Positions 39,501 to 44,753 are shown, counted from the first letter of the stretch. The stretch: 64,000 bases of DNA from Arctopsyche grandis (GCF_051622035.1 NC_135360.1:33931206-33995205), one strand, 5' to 3'. Program-made: numbers and translations. Notes: a model not told the origin generated them from the sequence alone.

Positions 39501-40468
39501 AGAAATACTCGCAAACACATCGGTGGAGGTGCGAAATGAGTTTTCAAAAACCAAATTCTTGAATGTACGTCGTAAATAATCCGCGCTGAATTGACGTCTC
39601 AGTCCCCTTTTCGCTCGCATCCACAATGGAATATAAACCAAGACAACTTTGTGGATCCGAATGATATAACGAATTACATACTCGACGTTTGGTGTATGTA
39701 AATGCCAGGTGTTTATTCGAAATTTTTTGTCCAAACAATCGAAGACGATCGGTCACGAGAGCTGATGCAACATTTTTTTTAGTTGGGATTCAAGTGCGAA
39801 CATTGCGCAAACGTTATTCGAAAACAAACATAACCTCGGGGTGATTCGGTGGTAATATATTCGGGGGGTAGAGGATGTGTGATGTGTGGTGGTGACCTGC
39901 GATGGCGGGGATCTCTGGGCTCTTTGAGTCTGGGCTCCTTGCGGGGGCGGCCGGGTCCGCGCCGAGTGGGGCCGGAGCCTCCGGAGCCGCCCGGTCCGCC
40001 TCCCGAGCTGCCGGAGCCGCTGGGAGTGTTGCCCGAAGCGACGGCTGCGGCTGCGGCTGCGGCTGCGACGACGGCCGCCACGCTGGGCGGCGTCCGCCAG
40101 GGGCTCGTCAGCAGCGACTCCTCGCACTCCTCGGCCGCGGCAGCCACCGACGAGGGGGACGACGCGGGCGTCGACGCAGCGCCTGAAACCAAAGCGTCAT
40201 ACAATCACGAATACAGTCGCGGCACTTGACAGGTGAGGGTTGACGTGTGAGGGGGCGTAACCGGACGGGAACGGGGTCGGGGTCGGGGGGGCGGGGGGGA
40301 GCTGTCACCGGAAGAGGCGGGCGCGTCGACGTCGTCGTCGGAGGCGTCGTCGTGCATGACGAGGTGTTGGGGGTGCGGATGCGGATGCGAATGCGAATGC
40401 GGGTGCGGGTGCGGCTGCAGTGGCGCGGAGGGCGCAGGCGCGGGGGGCGCGTCTCGCTGGAGCTCCAT
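2940..40468 (-). CDS. trr: Histone H3K4 methyltransferase KMT2C/KMT2D (MLL3/4; fused Lpt + trithorax-related)
   Basis: The catalytic subunit of the COMPASS-like complex, which monomethylates H3K4 at enhancers in the nucleus. I traced 46 coding exons with AC...CT boundaries on the plus strand (GT/AG on the minus) and compatible phases; they sum to 17,820 nt, about 5,939 residues. Domains by approximate residue: AT-hook 110-125, ePHD1 195-400, PHD fingers 415-625 and 760-960, HMG-box-like 1480-1548, polyGln 2190-2265, LxxLL motifs, coiled coil 2850-2970, ePHD2 5420-5530, FYRN 5560-5640, FYRC and Win motif 5702-5760, SET and post-SET 5805-5939. Human KMT2D is of similar size. Drosophila encodes the PHD half (Lpt) and SET half (trr) as separate genes; here both lie in one collinear exon series. 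The interior and C-terminus are secure; the first coding exon is tentative. Known family partners are WDR5, RbBP5, ASH2, UTX and nuclear receptors. Confidence 0.95.
3515..4815. repeat. KMT2C/D intron with a decayed ~100-150 bp periodic repeat
   Basis: This 1.3-kb intron separates the FYRC and SET exons. A motif close to ACTTCCGGTT recurs near 3873, 3970, 4121, 4248 and 4391 (variants ACTTCCGGAT, GCTTCTGGTT, ACTTCTGGTT), roughly every 100-150 bp. Most copies sit in similar T- and A-rich contexts, some followed by AATTTCAG-type words. This looks like an old tandem or transposon-derived repeat. I see no coding potential. Confidence 0.5.
4816..5493 (-). CDS. trr: FYRN/FYRC and Win-motif exons of KMT2C/D
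   Basis: Exon 5202-5493 continues the FYRN domain begun at the end of the giant exon (the IYPIGFQI junction) and reads IRFYWSTKRINTRCRYICSI. Exon 4816-5122 contains the FYRC core DTLSDYRFKYGRNPLLELP, then NPSGAARTEPRANIR. The latter matches the WDR5-interacting (Win) motif of MLL proteins, with its essential Ala-Arg pair. FYRN and FYRC pair to form one module next to SET. A proline-rich linker (APPPTPRAPPPP) and a basic stretch follow before SET. Phases at 5202 (one nucleotide over) and 4816 (two over) match their neighbours. Confidence 0.94.
5608..12167 (-). CDS. trr: Giant 6.56-kb exon of KMT2C/D with second extended PHD
   Basis: This is the largest exon, about 2,187 codons, bounded by AG at 12168-12169 and GTGAGT at 5602-5607. 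Most of it is a low-complexity Ser/Thr/Pro/Gln linker, presumably disordered, with acidic patches. It includes an LKQLL nuclear-receptor box (about 8441-8480). The conserved blocks are all near the C-terminal end: a basic segment (ARKRKRREYQQKRRQ), a Cys-rich FCRHCDVVIL...FCSPQCYKRFAW block, the second extended PHD (RRCSLCHAQGDGIADGPARLL through CPSHLPKGEKE), then the start of FYRN. In the family, ePHD2 and FYRN/C assist nucleosome recognition. The reading frame is open throughout. Confidence 0.95.
12279..14269 (-). CDS. trr: Gln/Pro-rich and coiled-coil exons of KMT2C/D
   Basis: Five exons are supported by splice sites and phase: 14111-14269, 13305-14027, 13060-13234, 12706-12797 and 12279-12627. 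The first encodes SLNSKQRQLRKSNNELAP and AAELGRVSAEQAVLQKHLEA, a charged helical segment matching the conserved coiled coil of KMT2C/D. The second is a 241-codon Gln-rich block (QQQ runs mixed with QHIN/IGQQ words). The others are rich in SPL, PPSS and SPQ repeats. The 13305-14027 exon follows an 83-bp intron whose acceptor has a weak pyrimidine tract, so its upstream edge is slightly less certain. Confidence 0.9.
14659..14797. repeat. Foldback MITE-like inverted repeat in a KMT2C/D intron
   Basis: Two arms of about 50 bp, 14661-14711 and 14736-14790, are imperfect reverse complements. Each carries a C-rich or G-rich core (AAAGACCCACCCCCACTCC against the matching GGGGGGGTGGGTCTTT) and the word AAAGCTGCGCAA or its complement. 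A loop of about 25 nt separates them. No coding sequence or clear target duplication is visible. It probably represents a small non-autonomous DNA transposon. Confidence 0.6.
15765..15797 (-). CDS. trr: 33-bp in-frame microexon of KMT2C/D
   Basis: A 33-bp interval encodes FVTYSQHQAIE between a good acceptor (TTTTTCAG) and donor (GAG|GTACTT). Both edges are phase 0, like the neighbouring exons 17098-17289 and 14111-14269, so it can be included or skipped without shifting the frame. It would fall inside the conserved charged helix, between KLRKIRK and SLNSKQRQLRK, where family members usually read straight through. I therefore regard it as a probable cassette exon; it could also be a chance match to splice signals. 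Confidence 0.55.
16007..16473. mobile_element. MITE with ~90-bp terminal inverted repeats
   Basis: The segment 16007-16098 is nearly the exact reverse complement of 16379-16472. Each arm contains two tandem copies of a word related to GGCTATTTGCAGGTACTAT, followed by GCGACAGGCGCAAAGCC and CATGCGCGTGAACT. The AT-rich core of about 280 bp has no open reading frame of note. Size and structure fit a non-autonomous DNA transposon in a KMT2C/D intron. Confidence 0.75.
17098..21648 (-). CDS. trr: KMT2C/D exons with coiled coil and LEDLL motif
   Basis: Three exons are defined: 21568-21648 (ISLEMPPPVGVDPWTDWLHS), 19917-20078 (EQPLLLEDLLEQEKREQGRQ) and 17098-17289 (VGSVPLYNATHLPAPP then EQWLQQQNTLLSHQLKYYET). 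All are phase 0 at both ends. LEDLL is an LxxLL-type nuclear-receptor box. The last exon begins the long charged helix continued by exon 14111-14269. Splice sites are consensus. The two introns between them, 17290-19916 and 20079-21567, are large, and the first is filled with transposon remnants described separately. Confidence 0.92.
17476..18032. mobile_element. piggyBac-type MITE flanked by TTAA (copy 1)
   Basis: A 557-bp element lies between TTAA at 17472-17475 and TTAA at 18033-18036. Its termini are inverted repeats beginning CCCTTTGAGTGCTGACG on the left and, as reverse complement, CCCTTTGAATGCTGACCAA on the right. TTAA target duplication and CCCT-type termini are typical of piggyBac superfamily elements. 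It encodes no transposase. A second copy in opposite orientation lies at 38832-39381 of the same gene. Confidence 0.85.
18550..19748 (+). pseudogene. Decayed hAT-superfamily transposase relic
   Basis: Pieces of a transposase-like protein are readable on the plus strand in several frames. One is 18714-18956 (LKDFFLKEENAPKAIIDFFK and onward to a stop). Another, about 19201-19455, contains HNAHVERVFSLINTQWTDER, the C-terminal hAT dimerisation motif. Frameshifts and stops separate them, so no functional protein is made. The relic ends in a 16-nt run of G at 19733-19748. It sits antisense inside a KMT2C/D intron. Confidence 0.75.
20079..21567. other. KMT2C/D intron, nothing coding seen
   Basis: A 1.5-kb AT-rich intron between exons 19917-20078 and 21568-21648. 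It contains a poly-G/C-rich patch at 20780-20798, a (TA)n microsatellite near 20914-20936 and no recognisable exon or transposon protein. Confidence 0.5.
21963..23446 (-). CDS. trr: KMT2C/D exons with acidic FNILEYADPE block and Gln-rich segment
   Basis: Four exons: 23241-23446, 22538-23156, 22171-22357 and 21963-22102. The first encodes GDDFNILEYADPELADFGD, an acidic block I regard as characteristic of KMT2C/D. The second is Gln/Asn-rich, with a basic start (RIVKAEKKEEN). The last two encode TVALAMGRPIPAGTRLM and a polyproline stretch (RPAPPPPPPPYPG). Phases (2, 0, 1, 0) connect without a stop. A SINE fragment lies in the intron between 22357 and 22538. Confidence 0.93.
22435..22520 (-). mobile_element. 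tRNA-derived SINE fragment
   Basis: Read on the minus strand, this short intronic segment has an A-box-like TGGTCAACTTG and a B-box GGTTCGAACC at 22470-22479, a spacing typical of tRNA-derived promoters. There is no cloverleaf or CCA-ready acceptor stem, so it is a SINE head rather than a working tRNA gene. Confidence 0.45.
23521..23732 (-). CDS. trr: KMT2C/D exon 23521-23732
   Basis: This exon encodes VGEKNIQPNPQLAVRPLP, then KLEQDNANMAE, a Met/Gln-rich linker ending in an acidic helix. It has a consensus acceptor (GTAG at the 23733 side) and donor (GAG|GTAATT), entry phase 1 and exit phase 0. It directly precedes the acidic FNILEYADPE exon. Confidence 0.9.
24016..24405 (-). CDS. trr: KMT2C/D exon with a 75-codon polyglutamine tract
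   Basis: The exon reads GLQQQTPRMLSPIL, then 75 consecutive codons (24140-24364) that are Gln except for two His, then LVSTGHGFLTVRPCMTK. CAA and CAG codons are mixed along the tract, which makes it less slippery than a pure CAG run. Both splice junctions are consensus and the exon length keeps the frame. Such tracts are known in large coactivators as flexible, phase-separating segments. The plus-strand polyleucine frame over the same bases is only its shadow. Confidence 0.93.
24482..26065 (-). CDS. trr: KMT2C/D exons with LRDLL motif and proline-rich region
   Basis: Exons 25930-26065 (EQEKLTGQQRGAREAEQERQ and a Gln-rich helix), 24717-25406 (230 codons) and 24482-24643. The middle exon is rich in SP, PP and QSP words and ends EVNRQLRDLLQRQHSSNKLW. 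LRDLL is an LxxLL nuclear-receptor box, and I recall a similar LRDLL block in vertebrate KMT2C/D. Splice sites are consensus and all phases are 1. A long intron (26066-27817) precedes them. Confidence 0.93.
26066..27817. other. KMT2C/D intron, nothing coding seen
   Basis: A 1.75-kb intron, strongly AT-rich, with no exon, inverted repeat or transposase remnant that I could recognise. Confidence 0.5.
27818..28720 (-). CDS. trr: KMT2C/D 903-bp exon with polyglycine tract
   Basis: This exon of 301 codons runs from ITKESIAVGGQAAPDSGAP to EPSTQTM, phase 0 at both ends. It contains a Ser/Thr/Pro-rich region, a run of 12 Gly (GGTGG-type codons near 28078-28113) and the conserved-looking LTPSEIMRTLPSMPQE. 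It follows the HMG-box exon directly and is probably disordered. Its GC content is higher than in neighbouring exons. Confidence 0.92.
28721..30176. other. KMT2C/D intron with a perfect 16-bp hairpin
   Basis: A 1.46-kb intron between the HMG-box exon and the 903-bp exon. It contains a (CA)n microsatellite at 28758-28774 and a hairpin with 16-bp perfect arms (29275-29290 and 29303-29318; arm ATATTTCCTAACTCAG) around a 12-nt loop. No coding sequence is apparent. Confidence 0.5.
30177..30379 (-). CDS. trr: HMG-box-like exon of KMT2C/D
   Basis: This exon encodes about 67 residues including LYANMNHPEWKTEFPNWPDR, KQILKKWRALASDKKTPYLQ and QAKDNRGAIRMKKAQQ. The Trp-Arg-Ala-Leu and Lys-Thr-Pro-Tyr arrangement matches the HMG-box-like domain of KMT2C/D, which has been linked to H4 tail and DNA contacts. 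The donor is CAG|GTGCGT and the acceptor TTGGCAG. Confidence 0.93.
30454..33073 (-). CDS. trr: Linker exons of KMT2C/D between the PHD cluster and the HMG box
   Basis: Eight exons: 32787-33073, 32486-32587, 32074-32322, 31739-31995, 31350-31617, 30938-31083, 30733-30857 and 30454-30659. Recognisable pieces are PPYMQEAFFGRDLLDTP (matching a conserved KMT2C/D motif), basic KRKKPRRKPRSRL, acidic EEKEEVEKQADLFD, and MDSREVEEIFKGVLTDD. For 30733-30857 I chose the donor GG|GTTGGT rather than the nearby stronger GTATAC, because only the former keeps the next exon in frame. That donor and GTTTTG at 32485 are the weakest sites in the model. Confidence 0.88.
33676..34591 (-). CDS. trr: PHD-finger exons of KMT2C/D (second cluster)
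   Basis: Exon 33919-34591 encodes a basic segment (GKPFTASKIAKKRLGIYKV), then PHD fingers ICVMCGALGTDSEGCLIACA and CEGCGRRDDEARLVLCDDCD, with the usual Cys4-His-Cys3 spacing and trailing RCARCRRCITCG. Exon 33676-33835 continues with ECGPCASLVICGACG and LIMQCTQCKRWLHAACD. These fingers correspond to the central PHD cluster of KMT2C/D, the chromatin-reading half that Drosophila encodes as Lpt. Phase joins (0 in, 1 across, 2 out) are exact. Confidence 0.95.
34672..35778 (-). CDS. trr: PHD-finger exons of KMT2C/D (first cluster)
   Basis: Exons 35444-35778, 35175-35365, 34951-35087 and 34672-34760. The first has two adjacent fingers, IDCHTCGEVGDVANLMTCC and CQVCHGVGADTGESRAIACE. The second gives CCRVCSDCGSRSPGAGASSR and CPLCRRAYRAAAQREMVQCF. 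The third completes a finger with YVHGTCDADADLSTYQLKK and DYDYLCPVCKTV. The fourth is an acidic linker (SIDDENLSVSQESLYDDV). For 35365 I chose the acceptor TTTTAG, which restores the expected CCRVC. Confidence 0.94.
35820..38146 (-). CDS. trr: First extended PHD exons of KMT2C/D
   Basis: Exons 38012-38146, 37700-37927, 37319-37610 and 35820-35934. They give YRTLGSMRGFKRHRG, the pre-PHD zinc knuckle PGKLCSLCNLSQRSQLGQG, then NGCVYVHKGCLDWSP, KCSFCLRFGASISCK and finally KYFHYPCVLASGGFQEITTR. Together these form the ePHD1 fold, with its pre-PHD and PHD halves. The donor AA|GTGCGT at 37698-37699 is needed to preserve phase into the next exon. The intron 35935-37318 holds foldback repeats. Confidence 0.92.
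36302..37225. repeat. Related foldback repeats in a KMT2C/D intron
   Basis: The segment 36302-36337 (TTGAAGTGCATTTTTAGTTG and onward) is repeated in inverted form at 36384-36424 and again at 37187-37221 (ATATATTACAACTGAAAATA). The first pair forms a 120-bp hairpin; the outer pair would span about 0.9 kb. The core has no coding capacity. This fits a small DNA transposon or nested copies of one. Confidence 0.5.
38832..39381. mobile_element. piggyBac-type MITE (copy 2, inverted)
   Basis: A 550-bp element related to 17476-18032 but in the opposite orientation. TTAA flanks the left end (38828-38831); the right flank has decayed to TTAG (39382-39385). Shared words include CCCTTTGA termini, AACGCCGATAGGCGTTGG and TTGAAAGCCCGCCGTGCTGA. 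It is non-coding and lies in the intron before the ePHD1 exons. Confidence 0.82.
39897..40468 (-). CDS. trr: N-terminal exons of KMT2C/D with AT-hook
   Basis: Exon 39897-40182 is secure in its 3' half: TRRGPGRPRKEPRLKEPRD contains a GRPRK AT-hook, and its donor (CAG|GTCACC) joins in phase with 38012-38146. Its acceptor (GGTTTCAG) requires one leftover nucleotide upstream. An exon 40309-40468 starting at ATG 40466-40468 (MELQRDAPPAPAPSAPL) and ending at CCG|GTGACA meets that requirement with a 126-bp intron and reads naturally across the join. Another donor at 40229-40230 would leave an implausible 48-bp intron. The start is therefore tentative. The region is strongly GC- and CpG-rich, as expected near a promoter. 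Confidence 0.65.
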
Positions 40469-40768
40469 GTCAGGGCGGGGGGGGCGCGAGAGGGGTGCGA
40501 GGGCGGCGGGGCATGCCGGCGGCGGCCGCCTCGGCGCGCACCGCGCTGCCAACTGCCCGTGGCCGCACAACAAACACCCCACCCACGCTAGCCAGTCGCA
40601 TCATTCTTTTCTCTTCCACACCGCAAGGTACCAAAACACGCGCTACCAATATCAATTGTACAAATCGGCAGTGCGTTCTCAGAAGCGTGATCGCACCGGG
40701 ATCCAAAATTCCCGGGGTCTTTTTGAGAAGAAAAACATTCATTTTTTCATAATCGAATATTGCAATTA
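40469..40768. promoter_or_regulatory. Possible KMT2C/D 5' UTR and promoter region
   Basis: A GC-rich stretch immediately upstream of the proposed start codon grades into AT-rich DNA after about 40580. No further exon, TATA box or initiator can be assigned with certainty. A non-coding first exon upstream is possible. Confidence 0.35.
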
Positions 40769-41605
40769 TAACTTCACATCGTGTTAGTACATACTACATA
40801 GTATGAACTACTAATATCTTGGTGTAATACTCGATTTATTTGAACATATTTCCTTTGGGTTTGGTGCAAACGATCGAAAAGCGCCAGACAGATTGAACCA
40901 CAGATTAACTAGATGGCTGCTTTAAGGTCTGATCATACTTAACAGCACTGCACGGCTTCAGCACTGCACGACTCCGTTTCAAATATGTCATTTTATTACA
41001 TTTCTATTCATATCTACCTACACGTCGCGGTCACGTCACGTTTACAGCAATTTGGCCGAGTGCAAGGCAAAATCGGCTTACTTATACATTAGAGGCCATG
41101 ACGATACGGCGCAATATTGCTTACGTCATATTATCGAGTACTTGCAATATGAATGCATACACGTGCATTCGTACCTACGTGTCAGAAAACAAGTCAGCAA
41201 AAATGTGTCGACGTTTATCGAACGAAAAATTATGTATAATCGCGCTGTTGTTGGAAGAAGAAGCTCAAGAAGGCAATAAAAAAGCACGGAGGCGTTTTGA
41301 TGTGCATCCCATGTTAAAAAATAAAAAAACCGAAGGAGAGTTTTGGACACTGTATAAAGAGCTTGTGGATGATGGACAAAATTTTTTTAAATATTTCCGT
41401 AAAAAATTACAGACCTTTATAACTTCACATCGTGTTAATACATACTACATAGTATGTACTACTAATATCTTGGTGTAATACTCGATAGTAAACTAGATTT
41501 ATTTGAACATATTTCCTTTGGGTTTGGTGCAAACGATCGAAAAGCGCCAGACAGATTGAACCACAGATTAACTAGATGGCTGCTTTAAGGTCTGTTCATA
41601 CCTAG
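40769..41605 (+). repeat. Direct duplication of ~170 bp (40769-40925 and 41419-41597)
   Basis: The two segments share CTTCACATCGTGTTA, ACTACTAATATCTTGGTGTA, AAAGCGCCAGACAGATTGAA and AACTAGATGGCTGCTTTAAG in the same order; the second copy has a short extra insert (AGTAAACTAG). Each is followed at once by a Harbinger-type terminus beginning GGTCTG. A stretch of flanking DNA was therefore duplicated along with the element end. Confidence 0.75.
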
Positions 41606-42165
41606 TCAGCACGTACCGACTTCAGCAGGTATCCGGCCGTACGAAAAGTATTCTTTGGTACATTTTGTATGGGTATATTCATACCAACCGTCACGTTTAC
41701 GCCACGGCAAGCTTACAGCAGTACCCGACATTTCCTGCTCATACATTACAGCAACATCCGTCAACGTATCGTATCCGTTTTATTTGGCCATCGTGGAAAT
41801 ATACACGCGAATTACGTGCCATGAGTCTGCCGCTTTGCTGTTTTGGACCAATTATCGATGGTGACAGTTGACAGCTGTTCAATCTTTCGACATGGTTTTG
41901 GCGCAAATATTTAAAAAAAAATTTAATTTTTTACGGAAATATTTAAAAAAATTTTGTCCATCATCCACAAGCTCCTTATACAGTGTCCAAAACTCTCCTT
42001 CGGTTTTTCTATTTTTTAACATGGGATGCACATCAAAACGCCTCCGTGCTTTTTTATTGCCTTCTTGACCTTTGGACCGCGACTTGTAGGTAGATATGAA
42101 TAGAAATGTAATAAAATGACATATTTAAAACGGAGTCGTGCAGTGCTGTTAAGTATGAACAGACT
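40926..42165. mobile_element. Rearranged PIF/Harbinger-like element
   Basis: The left end (GGTCTGATCATACTTAACAG, 40926 onward) and right end (reverse complement GTCTGTTCATACTTAACAG, near 42165) are inverted repeats over more than 100 bp, flanked by TTTAA and TTTAA. An open frame at 41098-41478 carries LEEEAQEGNKKARRRFDVHP, then GEFWTLYKELVDDGQNFFKY, typical of the N-terminus of Harbinger transposases. An inverted partial copy of the same coding segment lies at about 41930-42070. No DDE catalytic region is present, so the element cannot be autonomous. Confidence 0.75.
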
Positions 42166-42239
42166 TTAATCTGTAAAAAAAATGTGAACGAAACATATAG
42201 CTTATATGTAAATAAAAATTCTTAAAATAATAATATTTA

Positions 42240-42320
42240 AATTTAGTTAATTAATTAACTAAATTAATATTTAATTTAGGCGCAAGTAATTTTCGTGGAC
42301 ACTTAAAATTACTTGCGCCT
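42240..42320. repeat. 26-bp perfect palindrome and adjacent 16-bp-arm hairpin
   Basis: Positions 42240-42265 form a perfect palindrome centred on TTAATTAATTAA. Positions 42278-42293 (AGGCGCAAGTAATTTT) pair perfectly with 42305-42320 around an 11-nt loop. No ORF or terminator function is implied. Such hairpins are often termini of decayed DNA transposons. Confidence 0.7.
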
Positions 42321-43085
42321 CGCGTGGGACACCAATTATCGATGCATTTCATGAACATTTAAAACATAGATAAACCATCACTAAAACCCACAATTATCGT
42401 ATATCACTTATAGTCGCTTCTACTTCGCCAGAAGGCCACCGGTCGCCGTTGCGAATGGTCGTGCTTGGTGATCGTGGTCATATCGTATTTGATTTGATGT
42501 TTGATTTCAGCATAGGAAGTGGAGGGCGTACAACTTCGTAATTTAAATTTCTAAATAAGATACATTAATTTTGATGAATAATTAGATTTTTGCGATACAT
42601 CGACTTGGAGTACATACATATTATAAACATCAACTAACAGTAAAAGTAATAATAATCATAAGCAGTTGTTCTAACTTTTGAAAAACAACTGAAAAACACT
42701 ATTGTGAAAAACAACTGAAATACACTGTTGTGATGTGTAGGCATACCAACTTACTTTTTCACTCGCGCCTGTAAGCACAGACTTGTCGGGCGCAGTAAAC
42801 ATGTATATGTACATACATATATACAAAAAACAAGTGGACGGTCCGTTACAAACGGTTTCGCGACAACTGGCTCACGGACTCAACGGTGTTACGCGCACAA
42901 AAATTCACGCGACAAAAGCTCACAACAGTTATTTTGACAAATCTGCGGATTTTCAAAAGCATTTGTTTAGTTTGTAGTACCGGTAGTTCCAAAGGCTTGT
43001 TTTCGGTCAAATACTGATACCACCAGTATCGGCACATTCGGTAATGCCCGTGAGCCAATTGTCGCGTGATTGAAATTTTGTGCGC
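42321..43085. other. Intergenic DNA, nothing recognised
   Basis: About 765 bp of mixed-composition sequence with no domain-bearing frame, clear repeat boundary or RNA gene that I can support. Confidence 0.4.
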
Positions 43086-43600
43086 GTAATACCGCACGCA
43101 CACACGGAAACACGCACGCACGTACGTACGGACGCACGCACACACACACATTGAAATCGAAATCGAAATCGCACGCACGCACACACACACATCGAAATCG
43201 AAATCACACGCACGCACGCACGGACGCACGCACACACACACATTGAAATCGCACGCACGCACGCACGCACACACACACATCGAAATCGAAATCGCACGCA
43301 CGCACGGACGGACGAACGCACGCATGCACGCATGGACGCACACACACGCACACATCGAAATCAAAATCGCACGCATGCATGTACACACACACATCGAAAT
43401 CGTAGCACGCACGCATTCACGGATGCACGCACGCACACACGCACGGACGGACGCACGCACGCACGTACACACGCATGGATGCACGCACACACGCACGGAT
43501 GGACGCACGCACGCGCACACACTCGCACGGCCGGACGGATGTACGCACGCATGAAAGCACGCACGCACGGACGGATGCACGCACGCACATCGAAATCAAA
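43086..43600. repeat. CA/CG-rich minisatellite with ATCGAAATCGAAATCG spacers
   Basis: A block of about 515 bp made of CACG and CACA tetramers with GGACG/TGGACG variants, interrupted about eight times by one to three copies of CGAAAT (as in ATCGAAATCGAAATCG). Much of it is alternating purine-pyrimidine. The four-base periodicity keeps long frames open on both strands, giving Arg-Thr-His or Cys-Val-Arg repeats that are artefacts. Confidence 0.9.
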
Positions 43601-43703
43601 ATGACAACAAGTGACAAAAGTGTGTGTTTGTGGGGGGACGTAATTGTTACAAGTTTATACAAGCTTACAATCTACATAATTGTCACACGCGCCTCTATGG
43701 CAC

Positions 43704-43843
43704 CGTCCACACACACGGTATTTACCGGCGAATTTACGATATTTGCCATATCCAGTTCCCATATTGCAGCCTGTGGTTGCTATTTAGGAACTGGTTATGG
43801 AAAATATCGTAAATATCGCCGGTAAATATCGTGTGTGTGGACG
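43704..43843. mobile_element. 140-bp foldback element with ~56-bp arms
   Basis: The left arm 43704-43759 (beginning CGTCCACACACACGGTATTT) and right arm 43787-43843 (ending CGTGTGTGTGGACG) are near-perfect inverted repeats separated by about 27 nt. It looks like a very short MITE. Its terminal CACACAC matches the neighbouring minisatellite. Confidence 0.65.
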
Positions 43844-43893
43844 ACGCTTATGCATTGTATGGCTAGTCCGGCGCAATAAACAAGTTTTATGTG

Positions 43894-43952
43894 ACGACTG
43901 CAATTGCAGTCGTGTCCCACGAGCATACAAAAAAATGACTGCAATTGCAGTC
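43894..43952. repeat. Two copies of a GACTGCAATTGCAGTC palindrome
   Basis: A perfect 20-bp palindrome ACGACTGCAATTGCAGTCGT at 43894-43913 and a second 16-bp copy at 43937-43952, each followed by GTGTCC. The 23-bp gap contains an A-run. Their function is unknown; they may be remnants of an inverted-repeat transposon end. Confidence 0.6.
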
Positions 43953-44015
43953 GTGTCCACCAAAGTGTTAAAATCATTATTTTATATTTTTATTATAAAA
44001 TATTATACACATTTA

Positions 44016-44054
<39 letters not shown>

Positions 44055-44251
44055 TTGTTTTATTGTAAATTTCATCTTATGCTTATAACACTCGGCGATT
44101 TGAAGTACTTTGCATTAAATTGAAATTGTATAATTACCAAGCAAGTGATATTGCTTTACGATCATTATGGTACTTTTAATAAATCAATTTTAATAATTAT
44201 ATCGGGGAAGTCCAAAGCGATATGACGACAGCTGATGTGTAAGGTCGAAAC

Positions 44252-44595
44252 GGTAAACCGACTACTAGTCATATGTGAACTAGTCACAAGAAAACCGGTC
44301 GCTCTAAATTGGCCACACATGATCACCCGTCACACTAAAACTGGTCACGATAAAACTGGTCACACGCTAAAACTGGTCACACGCTAAAACTGGTCACGAG
44401 AAAATTGGTCACACGCTAAAACTGGTCATGAGAAAACTGGTCACACTGGTTGACCGATTTAAGGGTGTGACCAGTTTTCTCGTGTCAAATTTTAGGGTGT
44501 GACCAGTTTTAGTGTGACAGGTGATCACGTGTGACCGATCTAGAGCGACCGGTTGTCCTGTGACCGGTTCACATTTGACTAGTGATCACCGAACC
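44252..44595. mobile_element. Foldback element family F, copy 1 (9-bp target duplication)
   Basis: A 344-bp element bounded by a perfect 9-bp duplication GGTCGAAAC (44243-44251 and 44596-44604). Termini are imperfect inverted repeats (GGTAAACCGACTACTAGTCA on the left; GGTTCGGTGATCACTAGTCA as reverse complement of the right). The interior is built almost wholly of short reiterations of ACTGGTCACACGCTAAA-like words, direct in the left half and inverted in the right. It is non-coding. An 8-9 bp duplication suits MULE or hAT-type transposition. Confidence 0.8.
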
Positions 44596-44753
44596 GGTCG
44601 AAACGCCCCGAGCTACTAATTTATTATATCATTTACTTTAAATATACGGTCATTCTATGTATTTATTTTTATTGAAGAATAATTATTTAATCGTAAATAA
44701 CAAACTCATAAGAATTTTCAAATTCTTCGTAAAAAAACATTTTTTTTAACTTT

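Noticed and set aside
40183-40230. A 48-bp intron joining an exon ending at 40231 to exon 39897-40182
   Set aside because: The phase would work, but 48 bp is below the usual minimum for insect introns and the donor (CT|GTCAAG) is weak; the 40309 donor is preferred.
39849-40787. Several overlapping plus-strand frames in the GC-rich block
   Set aside because: They are antisense to the N-terminal KMT2C/D exons and composed of Gly/Ala/Arg low-complexity sequence created by high GC.
42846-43604. Long open frames on both strands encoding Cys-Val-Arg or Arg-Thr-His repeats
   Set aside because: They follow from the four-base periodicity of the CA/CG minisatellite; there is no start context, domain or splice support.
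44252-44595. CRISPR-like array, because short words recur at intervals
   Set aside because: The repeats are 12-17 bp, contiguous, degenerate and in both orientations inside a transposon with a target duplication, in a eukaryotic genome; there are no spacers.
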